In this document: positions 27,342 to 37,137 of the stretch, in pieces
Layout: every line of letters begins with the position of its first letter
Position numbering within the stretch: position 1 is the first letter of the stretch
NCBI GenBank assembly: GCA_963806495.1
Contig: CAWDYA010000002.1
Span: forward strand, 429,315 to 493,314
Direction: 5' to 3'
DNA from: CAWDYA01 sp963806495
GTDB taxonomy: Bacteria > Acidobacteriota > Polarisedimenticolia > JACPZX01 > DASXTC01
DNA length: 64,000 nt
Program-made: the position numbers and the translations under genes
Notes under the pieces: generated by a model
Databases searched by the model: none
The model's input: the letters and a program-made list of their open reading frames with translations, nothing else
Told to the model about the DNA's origin: nothing

Positions 27342-30022
27342 TCATTCCTGCTCGGCGATCCGTCTCTTGAGCTTCGCGAGCAGTTCGAGCGCCTCGATCG
27401 GGGTCATTCGATCCGGCTCGGCTTCCCGGATACGCTGCGCGACCTCCGTGGCGACGGGATCGGGCGCTGTGAACAGGGGGAGCTGCCCGCCGGATCGGCC
27501 CGCCGAGCCCCGTGACGTGTGACGGGCGAGCTTGGGCAGACCGTCGCGTCCGAGCTCGTCGTTCTCCATGTTGGAGAGAACCTCTCGGGCGCGGTCGATC
27601 ACCTCCTGTGGCAGGCCGGCGAGACGGGCCACCTGGATACCATACGAGCGATCCGCGGCCCCCTCGTGGATCCTGCGCAGGAAGATCACATCGTTGCCTG
27701 ATTCACGCACGGAGACCGTGAGGTTCCTCACGCCGTCCAGGGTGAGGGCCAGCTCGGTCAGCTCGTGGTAGTGTGTGGCGAAAAGCACGCGCGCTTCGAG
27801 TCCGGGTGTCTCGTGCAGGTGCTCGACGATGGCCCAGGCGAGCGAGAGGCCGTCGAAGGTGCTGGTGCCACGGCCCGACCTCATCCAGCAGGATCAGGCT
27901 GCGGCCGGTCGCGTTGTTGAGGATGTTGGCCGTCTCCTGCATCTCCACCATGAACGTCGATTGTCCGCCGGCGAGGTTGTCCGATGAGCCGATGCGGGAG
28001 AATATCCGGTCGACGATGCCGATCTCCGCGCGGTCGGCCGGCACGAACGAGCCGGCCTGGGCCATGAGGGTGATCAGCGCCACCTGCCTCAGGTAGGTCG
28101 ACTTGCCGCCCATGTTCGGACCGGTGACGATCAGAATCCTGGGCATCTCTCCGTCGAATGTCGACATCGTTGGGCACGAACCGCTCTCGCGGCTCATCAC
28201 CTCCACCACCGGATGGCGCCCCCCCGAGACGAGGGTCCGGGGCTCCTCGCCCACCTCGGGACGGACGTAGCCGTGCGCGGCCGCCACCTCGGCGAGAGAG
28301 GCGATCACGTCGATCAGCGCCACGCGCTCGGCGGTTGCCACGAGCCGGACGGATTGGTCCGCCACCTGCCCGCGCAGCTCGAGCAGAAGGTCGTACTCGA
28401 TCTCGCGGATCCTGTCCTGGGCCGTCAGGACCTTCTCCTCGTATTCCTTGAGCTCCTGCGTCACGAACCGCTCGGCGTTGACCAGCGTCTGCTTGCGTTC
28501 GTAATCTCCGGGCACCAGCCCGAGATGGGAGCGTGGACACCTCGATGTAGTAGCCGAACACCCGGTTGTATCGGACCTTGAGCGTCGGGATGCCGGTGCG
28601 CTCCCGCTCGCGAGACTCGATCCCTGCGATGTACGACTTGCCGTCGCGCGAGATGCGGCGCAGTTCGTCGAGATCGGCGTCGTACCCGTCGCGGATCATG
28701 CCTCCTTCGTGGAGGGTCGCCGGTGGATCGTCCTCGATCGCATCGCAGAGGATCGTGTGGAGATCCCGGAGCGGGTCGAGCGGGGCGGGCGGCGTCGCCG
28801 TGTCCTCGGAGGCGAGCGGCCCGGGGTGGCCGGTGAGCAGGGGAGCGGAGAGCCGGGCCGCGGTGTCCGCGATGTCCGGGAGCGGGGCAAGCGAATCGCG
28901 CAGCGCGACCAGGTCGCGGGCCCCCGCGGACCCCAGCGTGACCCGTCCCAGGAGACGCTCGATGTCCTTGATACCCTTCAGGAGGGAGCGGATGCGCTCC
29001 CGCTGCCCCGGCTCGGACAGGAGTTCCTCGACCGCGTCGAGGCGGCGGCGGATCTCGAACAGGCTGAGCGAGGGGGAGAGAAGCCAGGACTGGAGCCGCC
29101 GCGCGCCCATCGAGGTGATCGTGCGATCGAGGACGGAGAGAAGCGTTCCCGAACGGCCCGCTCCCGACAGCGGCCGCACCACCTCGAGAGTCCTCAGCGT
29201 CGGAGCGTCGAGCGCCATGTACTCTCCCGAACGATGCGGCAGCACGCGATGGATGTGGGTCAGGGCCGAACGCTGAGTGTCCTTGAGGTGATGCACCAGC
29301 GCCCCGCCGGCCCGTACCCCGAGGTCCATCCCCTCGCAGCCGAACCCGGCCAGCGAGCGTGTCCCCATCTGCTCGGTGAGAAGCCGGTGGCAGCCATCGA
29401 GCCCGAAGACCCAGGCGGGCAGAGAGGTGAAGGCCACACCCGAGGCGACGGCGGCCCCGAGCCGGGCGGCCGGATCGAGATCCTCCGGGTGCAGCACCTC
29501 GCGTGGCCGGAAGGCGGTCATCAGGAGCCCGATCTCCTCCCATGCACGCGGTCCGCGCCGCTCGGCAAGCCGGAAATCGCCGGCGGAGAGGTCGATGAAG
29601 GCCGCCCCGAGCCCGTCGCCCCCGGGAAAGAGGCAGCCGATGTACAGGTTGTCACGTGCGTCGAGCGCGGCCGGGTCGGTGAGCGTCCCGGGGCTCACGA
29701 CGCGAACCACCTCGCGGCGCACGAGGCCTTTCGCCTTCCGTGCATCCTCGACCTGGTCGCATACGGCCACCTTGCGGCCCGAAGCGATCAGGCGCGCGAT
29801 GTAGGAGTCCACGGCGTGGTGCGGGACGCCGCACATGGGGGCTTCGTTGTCCGTGCCTTTGCCGCGCGAGGTGAGGGCGATCTCGAGGATCCGCGAGGCA
29901 TCCAGCGCGTCGTCGAAGAACATTTCGTAGAAATCGCCCATCCGGAACATCAGGATGGCGTCCTGGTGCTCGCGTTTTATGCGGTAGTACTGCTCCAGCA
30001 TGGGCGTGAGGCTGGTCGACAT
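27342..30022 (-). CDS. mutS: DNA mismatch repair protein MutS (two frameshifts)
   Basis: Recognises mispairs and starts methyl-independent or MutL-dependent repair. The N-terminal mismatch-binding motif is present (FRMGDFYEMFFDDA), then the connector, lever/clamp and ATPase domains with Walker A GPNMGGKSTYLRQ, VEMQETANIL and FATHYHELTEL, ending in a helix-turn-helix and RIAEQE. Corrected length is about 892 residues, normal. Frame breaks: at about 28533-28536, joining YYIEV to SHLGLVPGDY, and in the CCC at 27874-27876, where dropping one base restores LDEVGRGTSTFDG. Both halves at each break are fully conserved, so these are probably sequence errors. It follows the YhaN-like gene by 30 bases in a repair-gene operon. 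Confidence 0.93.
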
Positions 30023-30052
30023 CGTCCCCTCGTGGGGGGACAGTCTACCATC

Positions 30053-32974
30053 TCAGGTGGACAGCGGCGTCAGATCGAGCACGCGGACCCGCTCCGCGAG
30101 CGGGTCGCCCGGGTCCGAGCGCCATTTCCGGTGGCGATCCTCGTGGCAGGACAGGATGATGATCTGGTGCCGCTTGCTGAGCGTCTCCAGGAGAAACTCC
30201 ATCGCGCGCGCGAACCGGGAATCATCGAACGTGGCAAAGGGGTCATCGAGGATGAAGGGCAGGCGAACGCCGGCGGCGGAGAGATACTCCGAGATGGCAA
30301 GCCTGGCGGCGAGATAGATCTGGTCGCGGGCGCCCGAGCTGAGCTGGGCATCGACGGCGGACTGGTCGAGGCGCCGACCCGAGACCGAGTCGCGCACCGT
30401 GAACGACAGGTCGGTGTCGAACCGGATGTCCTCGTATCGCGGGTTCAGGCGCCGGATGATGCCGCTCGTCTTCTCGTTGAGGACCTCGGCCCACTCGGCG
30501 TATGCCTCGCGCGAAATCGAGGTCAGGACCTCCGCGGCCAGAGCCACCGCTGTCTGGAAATCGCGGGCCCTCCTCAAGGCATCCTCCAGCTCGTCGAGCA
30601 TCGTCTGGTAGCCGGGGTAGTCGCGTCTGTAGTCCTTCAGGACGTCGCCGAGCTCCTCCGACAGCGCCATCCTCTCCGTCTGCGTGCTCCGGACCTCCTC
30701 CTGGAGACGGCGTCGCTCGTCGGCGTACTCCCGGCTGGACATCTCGGGACCAAGCCCCCCGAGGGCCGGCCGGGCCGCGAGGGCCCGCTCTATCTGACGT
30801 GACAGGACCTCGATGTCCCTCTCCAGCATCGCGGAGCGTTCTGCGGGGGGGACCGGATGCCGCCCGAGAGCGGCCGGCAGGATCTCGCGCGAGAGCTGGT
30901 CGTGCCTCTCGCGCTTGCGGGCGGCCTCCTCGAATCGGGTCAGCGCTTCCTCCAGATCGGCGATCTCGAGAGGATCGCCCGCCGACGGATCGCCATCACC
31001 GGCCAGCAGACGCGTCATGGCGGAACGCAGCTCGAGCGTCTCCCCGGCCATCGCGTCGATATCGGCGAGACGCGTGTCGCGCTCGGCCTCGAGCGTGTTG
31101 GCGCGCTCGCGCGCGGCCGCGAATTCGGCGATACGCTCCGCGAAGCGTCCCGCCAGCCTGGGGGTGAGCGGGCGCCGCGACGAGGCGAAGCCTGCGCGAC
31201 GCATCATCTCCTCCATGCCCGAAGCCGCTTCGGCGTAGAGCTGCTGGATCTCCGCGCAGGCGGCGGCCAGCGTCGCGAGCGGGGCGGCCTTTTCCTGGAT
31301 GCGCTCCATCTCGCGGTAGTCCTCGACGAGATCCTCGGGACGGGACCGGCCGCTGCGCGACGAGAGACCCGCGAGGCGCTCTCGCATCGCGGCAAGCTCC
31401 TTCTCGCGGGCCCAGATGCCGGTCTGGATCTGCTGCAGCTCGGAGCCGAACTCCTCCGCGCCGGGAAGCGGCCGTCTCTCGAGAAGCAGGAACCAGGTGA
31501 CGAACCCTCCGAGCGCGAGGGCCCCGGTGGCGATCAGTGGCCAGCGGTTCTGGGTCGTGAAGTACACGAGGATGCTGAGAACCACGCCGAGAAAACCCGC
31601 GGCCAGCGCGAGCCCTTCGCCTCGACGGCCGCGGGAGAGCGGCATCAGCATCGGTGTCTCACCCTCCTCGTGACGGGTCAGGCGATCCCGTTCGCGCTCG
31701 GCGTCGCCGAGACCGGCCTTCAGCTCCAGATGGCGCTCCCGATATCCCGAGAGGAATGTGCGATCTTCTTCGTCGAGCCCTGCGAGCGACGCGGCAATAT
31801 CCGTGAGCCTGCGCGGCTCCACCCCGGCTTCGCGGAGCGCCCGCTGCTCGCGCCGCAGCTCGGCTCGTTTGCGTCTGCGCATCTCCCACCGCTCCTGAAT
31901 CACCGTGAGCTGCTGCCTCACCGAGGCAATCTCGTCGCTCGAAAGGGCCTCCAGGCTCGAGAGCTCGCCCAGCCGCGCGGTGAGAACGCCCAGCGGCTCC
32001 TCGACCTCCGTCTCGAGCGCCTGTCGCGCTTCCTCCTGCTTTTCAGCGAGGGTGTCGATGCGGCCTTTCTTCTCGCGAAGCGTCCCCAGGCGCTCCGCCG
32101 GGAACGATGCGTAGTCGGCCAGACGCGAGAGCTCGGCTCGGTACTCATCAATCTGTGCGGCGTCGCGGTTGCACTGGTCGAGACTGGAGCGCGCCTCCTC
32201 CCGTGCGGACAGGAGCTGGAGGTAGTCCACCCGCACGAGGTCCGCTTCGGCGCGGCCCTCGCGGCGCGTCGTCTCCTCGAGCATCATGATCCGCCCTTCG
32301 GAGTCCCTCCGACGCGCAGCGATCTTCTCCATCACGCCCCGGACCTCGTCGATCTCCTTCTCCAGGCGGCGGATCTCGGTCTCGACCTTCCCCTTGCCCA
32401 GGAGCTTTCCCTTGTACTCCTGCCCGGTCGCGCGCTCCAGGATCTCGAGCGCCTCACCGGCCGCGACGTCGCCTCCCTGCGACGAGGCGATCCGCTGCAA
32501 GGCGTGGGTCAGCCCGCCGGCGTCCCTCAGGCTCTCGATGTCCCGCTGTCCGACGAAGCAGCACCGTGTGAAATCCTCCCGGCTCAGCCCCGTGAGCGCC
32601 AGGCCGAGATCGATCTGGTCCTTGCCCGATGCGAACTCGGATGTGATCTCCTTGCCGCTCAGTCCGTCGTGGATCGACACGGTCTCCTGGTCGAAGTCGC
32701 GGCGCACGACGTAGGCGCGATCCCGGCATTCCAGCTCCAGCTCCACGGCGTAGGTTTCCCCCTTCCAGGGGCGATGGCACTCTCGCTCCGTGATCGGGTG
32801 CTCGCGTGAGGCCCGCTGGCGGGGGAACCCGTACAACGCCGCCTGAATCGCCGCCGTCAGGGTGCTCTTGCCGCTCTCGTTCGGCTCGAGGATGAGGTTG
32901 CAGCGATCGGACGAGAAGATGAACTCGCCGCGCAGGTTGCCGAAGCCTTCGATGCGGAGACGGCGTACGCGCAT
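30053..32974 (-). CDS. YhaN/SbcC-like coiled-coil AAA ATPase with internal membrane spans
   Basis: 973 residues from ATG 32974. N-terminal half-ATPase: RLRIEGFGNLRGEF, Walker A EPNESGKST. Two long coiled coils flank a hydrophobic stretch (GLALAAGFLGVVLSILVYF; WPLIATGALALGGFVTWFLL) at about residues 440-490, which looks like two membrane spans. The C-terminal half-ATPase has LSSGARDQIYLAARLA and the Walker B LPFILDDPFATFD. This layout matches the AAA_27/YhaN family, SMC- and Rad50-like proteins partnered with an Mre11-type nuclease; the partner is the gene five bases upstream. Probably a membrane-tethered DNA end-processing complex. Confidence 0.82.
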   Translation of the reverse strand: MRVRRLRIEGFGNLRGEFIFSSDRCNLILEPNESGKSTLTAAIQAALYGFPRQRASREHPITERECHRPWKGETYAVELELECRDRAYVVRRDFDQETVSIHDGLSGKEITSEFASGKDQIDLGLALTGLSREDFTRCCFVGQRDIESLRDAGGLTHALQRIASSQGGDVAAGEALEILERATGQEYKGKLLGKGKVETEIRRLEKEIDEVRGVMEKIAARRRDSEGRIMMLEETTRREGRAEADLVRVDYLQLLSAREEARSSLDQCNRDAAQIDEYRAELSRLADYASFPAERLGTLREKKGRIDTLAEKQEEARQALETEVEEPLGVLTARLGELSSLEALSSDEIASVRQQLTVIQERWEMRRRKRAELRREQRALREAGVEPRRLTDIAASLAGLDEEDRTFLSGYRERHLELKAGLGDAERERDRLTRHEEGETPMLMPLSRGRRGEGLALAAGFLGVVLSILVYFTTQNRWPLIATGALALGGFVTWFLLLERRPLPGAEEFGSELQQIQTGIWAREKELAAMRERLAGLSSRSGRSRPEDLVEDYREMERIQEKAAPLATLAAACAEIQQLYAEAASGMEEMMRRAGFASSRRPLTPRLAGRFAERIAEFAAARERANTLEAERDTRLADIDAMAGETLELRSAMTRLLAGDGDPSAGDPLEIADLEEALTRFEEAARKRERHDQLSREILPAALGRHPVPPAERSAMLERDIEVLSRQIERALAARPALGGLGPEMSSREYADERRRLQEEVRSTQTERMALSEELGDVLKDYRRDYPGYQTMLDELEDALRRARDFQTAVALAAEVLTSISREAYAEWAEVLNEKTSGIIRRLNPRYEDIRFDTDLSFTVRDSVSGRRLDQSAVDAQLSSGARDQIYLAARLAISEYLSAAGVRLPFILDDPFATFDDSRFARAMEFLLETLSKRHQIIILSCHEDRHRKWRSDPGDPLAERVRVLDLTPLST

Positions 32975-32979
32975 GATCC

Positions 32980-34203
32980 TCAGTCCTCGTAGCGGGGGGA
33001 GACGTCCTTCTGTACCAGGGCGTCCAGCCCGTAGTACAGGGCGCTTTCGATGAGCCGCCGCCGGGCGGCGTCGGGCTCCGCCTCGAGCCGCCGCAGCATC
33101 TCGCGTGCGAACCGGGCCTCGGTGGTCCTGACGCCCTCGTCGCGATACCGCTCCAGGTTGTAATCGGGCTTGAGGAGGGAGGCGTCGTACGACACGCTGA
33201 AGAAGCGGTCCTCGAACGCCCCCTCGGGGAGCCGCGGATCGATACCCGGAGCGATCCGGCCGGTGAGCCGGATGTGCACCAGGTCCTCGGCAGAGAGCTC
33301 GGCGGCCTCGATCGCCTGCTCGACCCTGCGGACGATCGCCTCCCGATGGCTGGCGCCCCGGCAGCCGACCTCGAGACACCTCACCGCCCGTCGATCGAGA
33401 CGGACCCTCTCTAACTCGACGATACTCTCGCCCCCCTCCAGGAGGATCTCCCCCGTGAGCACGTACTTCTCTCCAATCTCGTCCAGGCCGCGTCCCGCCG
33501 GGCACCCCGCGTAGCTCCCGATGAGCCTTCCATCGGGGCCCGCAATCGTCGCGTGCTCGTGATAGTGGCCGATGGCGGCGTAGTCGAAGCGCTGCGTTGC
33601 GAGCTCGTCGTCGGAGAACGGCAGGGTGCGAAGCTTGCGCCCCGGTATCCGCACGTTGTCCCGAGAGCCATGGAAGACGAGAAGGGAGATACGGTCCGGG
33701 TTGCGGGGGGGGCGCGGGATCGGTCGCGCAAGAAGGCGTTCTCCGAGCGCAGCGCTGGCGCAGTGGGCCATGCCCGTCACCTCCACGAGCGGCAGACCGG
33801 GAAACACGTGCGTCGACCAGCCACCATCTCGGAAGATGTGCACGTTCTCGGGCCAGAGCCTCTGCTTGCGCGCCGCCAGCAGCTCGTTGTTGTACGGACT
33901 GCCGAGCGAGTAGTAGTCGTGATTGCCCGGGGCGATCACCACGGGCACGGGTGACAGTTCCGCGAGCGTGTCGATCACGAAGTTGATCGTGTCCTGCGTC
34001 ACCGCCTCGTCATCGAACAGGTCGCCGGGCAGCAGCACGATCTGCAGGCGTCTCTCCCGTACCAGATCGCAGGCCCGGGTGAACACCTGCCGCAGCTCGT
34101 TCCGTCTGGTCCCGAGCGCGGCAGCGGACAGCCCCAGCCGCCCCGCGTTGAGGCTCGAGTCGAGATGGACATCGGAAATCTGCAGGAATCTCAGCGAAGG
34201 CAT
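32980..34203 (-). CDS. SbcD/YhaO-like DNA repair metallophosphoesterase
   Basis: 407 residues from ATG 34203, preferred over the upstream in-frame start at 34257 because a GGGAG site and the family start (PSLRFLQISDVHLD) fit. Calcineurin-like motifs are complete: ISDVHLD, PGDLFDD, APGNHDYY and the IGHYHEH metal site. An Mre11-like nuclease that forms a complex with the coiled-coil ATPase encoded five bases downstream; together with mutS this is a DNA-repair operon. Confidence 0.85.
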   Translation of the reverse strand: MPSLRFLQISDVHLDSSLNAGRLGLSAAALGTRRNELRQVFTRACDLVRERRLQIVLLPGDLFDDEAVTQDTINFVIDTLAELSPVPVVIAPGNHDYYSLGSPYNNELLAARKQRLWPENVHIFRDGGWSTHVFPGLPLVEVTGMAHCASAALGERLLARPIPRPPRNPDRISLLVFHGSRDNVRIPGRKLRTLPFSDDELATQRFDYAAIGHYHEHATIAGPDGRLIGSYAGCPAGRGLDEIGEKYVLTGEILLEGGESIVELERVRLDRRAVRCLEVGCRGASHREAIVRRVEQAIEAAELSAEDLVHIRLTGRIAPGIDPRLPEGAFEDRFFSVSYDASLLKPDYNLERYRDEGVRTTEARFAREMLRRLEAEPDAARRRLIESALYYGLDALVQKDVSPRYED

Positions 34204-34258
34204 CGACCGGCTCCCGGGGGTCAGGCTGTGCTCAAAGATGGGCGCCGCGCGCGGCAAA

Positions 34259-35548
34259 TCAAGCGGCGGGGCGCTTGTTTTCGTGGGCCGCCCGGCTCAT
34301 CCCGGGCTTCTTCGGCGCCCTCGGCTCGGAGGCGGCCTGGATCCTGCGCGCTTTCGCCTCGTAGTCGGCCGATTTCGCCTTGTGTCCCAGGCGGCCGTGC
34401 ACCAGGGCGAGAGTGCGCGCGAGCGGATAGGTCAGGGGGCCGGCCTTCTCCGCCTGTTCCAGGTAGCGGAGCGCCTCGTCGTACCGTCCGGTCGAGGCCA
34501 GGGCCGATCCGAGGTTGAACAGGACGACCGGGCTGTCGGGCTCCGCGTCGACCGCCCGACGCAACAGATCAATCGCCTCGTCGGGTCTATCCGTCTTCAG
34601 GTAGAGACCACCGAGGTTCATCAGCAACGTCGTGCTCGCGGGGGAGATCTCGAGGCCGCGCTTGAGAATCCGCTCGGCCCCCACGAGGTCGTCCTGCTTG
34701 ATCAGCACCATCGCCGTCCAGTTGATGTGCTGGAGCGAATTCGGGTCGGCTGTGAGAGCCGCGTCGAGGACCCTCTGCAGTTTGCTCCACTCGCCCACGG
34801 CGGAATAGATCGCCACGAGCTGCGCCATGGGAGGCAGGGCGTCGGGCTGGCTGGCCAGGGCGTCGAGATAGTCCTTCTCGGCCTCCGTGAACTGCTTCGT
34901 CGACTCGTTGACCAGCCCCATGGCCGTGTGCAGACGCCAGCTGTCGGCGCGCCCCGGCTCGAGCAGCGCTTCGGCGATCGTCTGCCTCAGCCTGTAGGCC
35001 TGCCCGTTCGCGGCGAGGGCCTGTGCAGCGGAAAGCAGCGTTTCGTCGTCGGGCGCCTTCAGCTTGAGGGTGGCCTGCGCGAATCCGCCGCGTGTCATCG
35101 CCGCGGAGATCTCGTCCGACACCTTGGAGCGATACTCGGGCGTGAGGATGTCTACCGGATCCGCCGATGCCGCGTTCTGCCGCAGCAGCGCTCCGACCTG
35201 CGACGTCAGGAACTCCTCCATGCTCCGATTGCCGATGGCGGAGAAGACGGCGCCGGCCCTGGCCGGGTCGAGCGAACCGCTGATTGTGTACCGCAGCATG
35301 ATCTCGCCGCCCGACGCGGGGGTCACGAGGGTCTCGCCGGAAGCGTCGGTCAGCCGGGTGCTGATGCGCCTGACGTGCGCGAGAGGGGAGACGAAGTGGA
35401 TCCCCGGACCGAGCACGGCCGGCGGCCCTCCGGAGTCCGCCGGACCCGCCAGGGCGACCTCGTCGGCGCCGACACGAATCAGGCAGAGCCAGCCGCCGAC
35501 GAGGACCAGCACCACGACGACGGGGAGGATCAGACGCAGGGCTTTCAT
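34259..35548 (-). CDS. SPFH/Band-7-like domain fused to TPR repeats
   Basis: 429 residues from ATG 35548. One N-terminal membrane span (ALRLILPVVVVLVLVGGW) is followed by a Band-7/prohibitin-like region (VLGPGIHFVSPLAHVRRIST; LRYTISGSLDPARAG; SMEEFLTSQVGALLRQ) to about residue 160. The rest is five to six TPR units (FTEAEKDYLDALASQPDALP; DEAIDLLRRAVDAEPDSPVV) and a Lys/Arg-rich tail. A membrane-anchored periplasmic scaffold is likely. The domain pair is unusual to me. It lies 55 bases upstream of the nuclease gene. Confidence 0.7.
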   Translation of the reverse strand: MKALRLILPVVVVLVLVGGWLCLIRVGADEVALAGPADSGGPPAVLGPGIHFVSPLAHVRRISTRLTDASGETLVTPASGGEIMLRYTISGSLDPARAGAVFSAIGNRSMEEFLTSQVGALLRQNAASADPVDILTPEYRSKVSDEISAAMTRGGFAQATLKLKAPDDETLLSAAQALAANGQAYRLRQTIAEALLEPGRADSWRLHTAMGLVNESTKQFTEAEKDYLDALASQPDALPPMAQLVAIYSAVGEWSKLQRVLDAALTADPNSLQHINWTAMVLIKQDDLVGAERILKRGLEISPASTTLLMNLGGLYLKTDRPDEAIDLLRRAVDAEPDSPVVLFNLGSALASTGRYDEALRYLEQAEKAGPLTYPLARTLALVHGRLGHKAKSADYEAKARRIQAASEPRAPKKPGMSRAAHENKRPAA

Positions 35549-35622
35549 CGCGTGAGAAAGTAACACAGGCCCCTGCCGCCGGCAACGCGTTGCGGTGACG
35601 TCACCCGGGAAGCCTCATCGCC

Positions 35623-37137
35623 TCACCGGGCGGGGCTTGCGGGTGGCAGGTAGCAGCCGCGCGAGGGATCGAACCGCACCTTCGGGCCCTCGGTCTCCCA
35701 CCAGCGTTCCAGCGCGGCCAGCCGATCGCCAGAGTCGGCCTCGTCACCCGGCGGCGTCTTCCCGACACCCGCGAGCCCGCCGGCCGCGGAGAGAGCCTCC
35801 ATCCGGGTCAACCGGGCGTCGCCTGACCGGGCGAGGCGCAGCAGGACGGGGATGCCCGACGGATCACCCAGCGAGGCGAGCGAATCGGCGGCCCGCAGGA
35901 CGACCCATTCGTCCTCGCCTGTCCTGTTCATCGCCTGCCTGAGCGCGGGAACCGCCTCCGTCTCGCCGCGCCGGCCGAGCGCCATCGCGGCGTTCTCGCG
36001 GACCGCGGCCGACGGGTCGCCGAGAGCGGCGATCAGGGCGCGCTCGGCCGAGGGATTGGCGAAGCTCGCCAGGCCGGCCACCGCGCTCGCGCGCACGTCG
36101 GGCAGCGGATCCTTCATCGCAGAGAGCAGATCCTCGAGGCCCGGCGCCTCGGTGGGAGTGTCAGCGAGCGCAGCCGCCTCCACGTCGTGGGACGCTTCTT
36201 GCGATTCGTGCCCGTGGCCGTCCGGGCCGGTCCCGGCAACGGTGCCGTAGCTCACCACGGCATATCCGGCCACCGCGATGAGGGCCACGCAGGCCGTGGC
36301 CCATCCCGCTGCACGCACCCGGTTGGGGGCCTTGACGATGCTCCTCAGGATGCCGCCGAGGATCAGGACCAGGGCGAAGCAGACCATGATGGTCGGCCCC
36401 GACGGACGATCGTAGGAGAAGAGCAGACCGAACGCGCTCACGATCGTCCCGATGCTCCACCCGAGAGCGAGGCGGGTCCGGAGGCTGTCCGAGAACATGA
36501 CGGCGAAGACCGCGGGGGCCACGAGATAGCAGAAGACCAGCAGCACGCCGGCGATCTGCACGGAGGATGTGATCACGACGCCGAACGAGAGGTAGAAGAG
36601 GAAGTCCCAGAGCCGGACACGTATCCCCCGCGCGTACGCCTCCTCGGGGTTGATCGATATGAGCAGGAATGTACGTCGGAAGACGAAGTGGAACGCTCCG
36701 ATGATCGAGTAGAGGATGCCGGTCTTGATGATCTGGTGCGGTGTGACCCATACGATGCTGCCCGCCAGCAGATCCTTGAGGTGCTCGGCGCCGTGCGGCG
36801 AGAGATCGGCGAGCAGGATCGCCGCGGCCGAGGCGACGGCGTACGTCAGCCCGATGATCGCTTCCTGCGGCACCCGCTCCACCCGTGTCCGCGTGAGCGC
36901 GAAGATGGCGGCGGCCAGTACGGCGAAGCAGAGGGAGAACCAGTAGGCCCCTTCCGAGCGGGGATCGTGTCCGAGGACGTAGGCGAGTGTGGCCCCCAGG
37001 GCCGCGATCTGCGCCAGCGCGATGTCCACGAATATCACCTTGCGGCTCAGCACGTGGATGCCGAGGTATGCATGGATCCCGGTCAGGATGAGGCAGGCGA
37101 GAAACGGAAGGGCGAGTACCTGGAGCTGCTCCGTCAT
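35623..37137 (-). CDS. ZnuB-type metal ABC permease fused to HEAT repeats
   Basis: 504 residues. The first 290 are an ABC-3 family permease with eight to nine spans (ILTGIHAYLGIHVLSRKVIF; GIRVRLWDFLFYLSFGV; IAGVLLVFCYLVAPAVFA). After a ninth/tenth span a His-rich linker appears (DGHGHESQEASHDVE at about 310-325), then HEAT-like repeats from about 335 to 450 (DPLPDVRASAVAGLASFANP; DPSAAVRENAAMALGRRGET; LASLGDPSGIPVLLRLA). The family imports zinc or manganese. A fused HEAT domain is not usual for ZnuB. It overlaps the binding-protein gene by four bases; no ATPase gene is in the window. Confidence 0.8.
   Translation of the reverse strand: MTEQLQVLALPFLACLILTGIHAYLGIHVLSRKVIFVDIALAQIAALGATLAYVLGHDPRSEGAYWFSLCFAVLAAAIFALTRTRVERVPQEAIIGLTYAVASAAAILLADLSPHGAEHLKDLLAGSIVWVTPHQIIKTGILYSIIGAFHFVFRRTFLLISINPEEAYARGIRVRLWDFLFYLSFGVVITSSVQIAGVLLVFCYLVAPAVFAVMFSDSLRTRLALGWSIGTIVSAFGLLFSYDRPSGPTIMVCFALVLILGGILRSIVKAPNRVRAAGWATACVALIAVAGYAVVSYGTVAGTGPDGHGHESQEASHDVEAAALADTPTEAPGLEDLLSAMKDPLPDVRASAVAGLASFANPSAERALIAALGDPSAAVRENAAMALGRRGETEAVPALRQAMNRTGEDEWVVLRAADSLASLGDPSGIPVLLRLARSGDARLTRMEALSAAGGLAGVGKTPPGDEADSGDRLAALERWWETEGPKVRFDPSRGCYLPPASPAR

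Noticed and set aside
27342..30022. mutS as a decayed pseudogene (mutator strain)
   Set aside because: Both frame breaks are single-base changes, one of them in a C run, with full conservation on each side, and similar breaks occur in unrelated housekeeping genes, so sequence error is more likely.
30053..33505. 1150-residue version of the YhaN-like ATPase
   Set aside because: The extra N-terminus is an out-of-frame copy of the nuclease gene; the family start is at ATG 32974.
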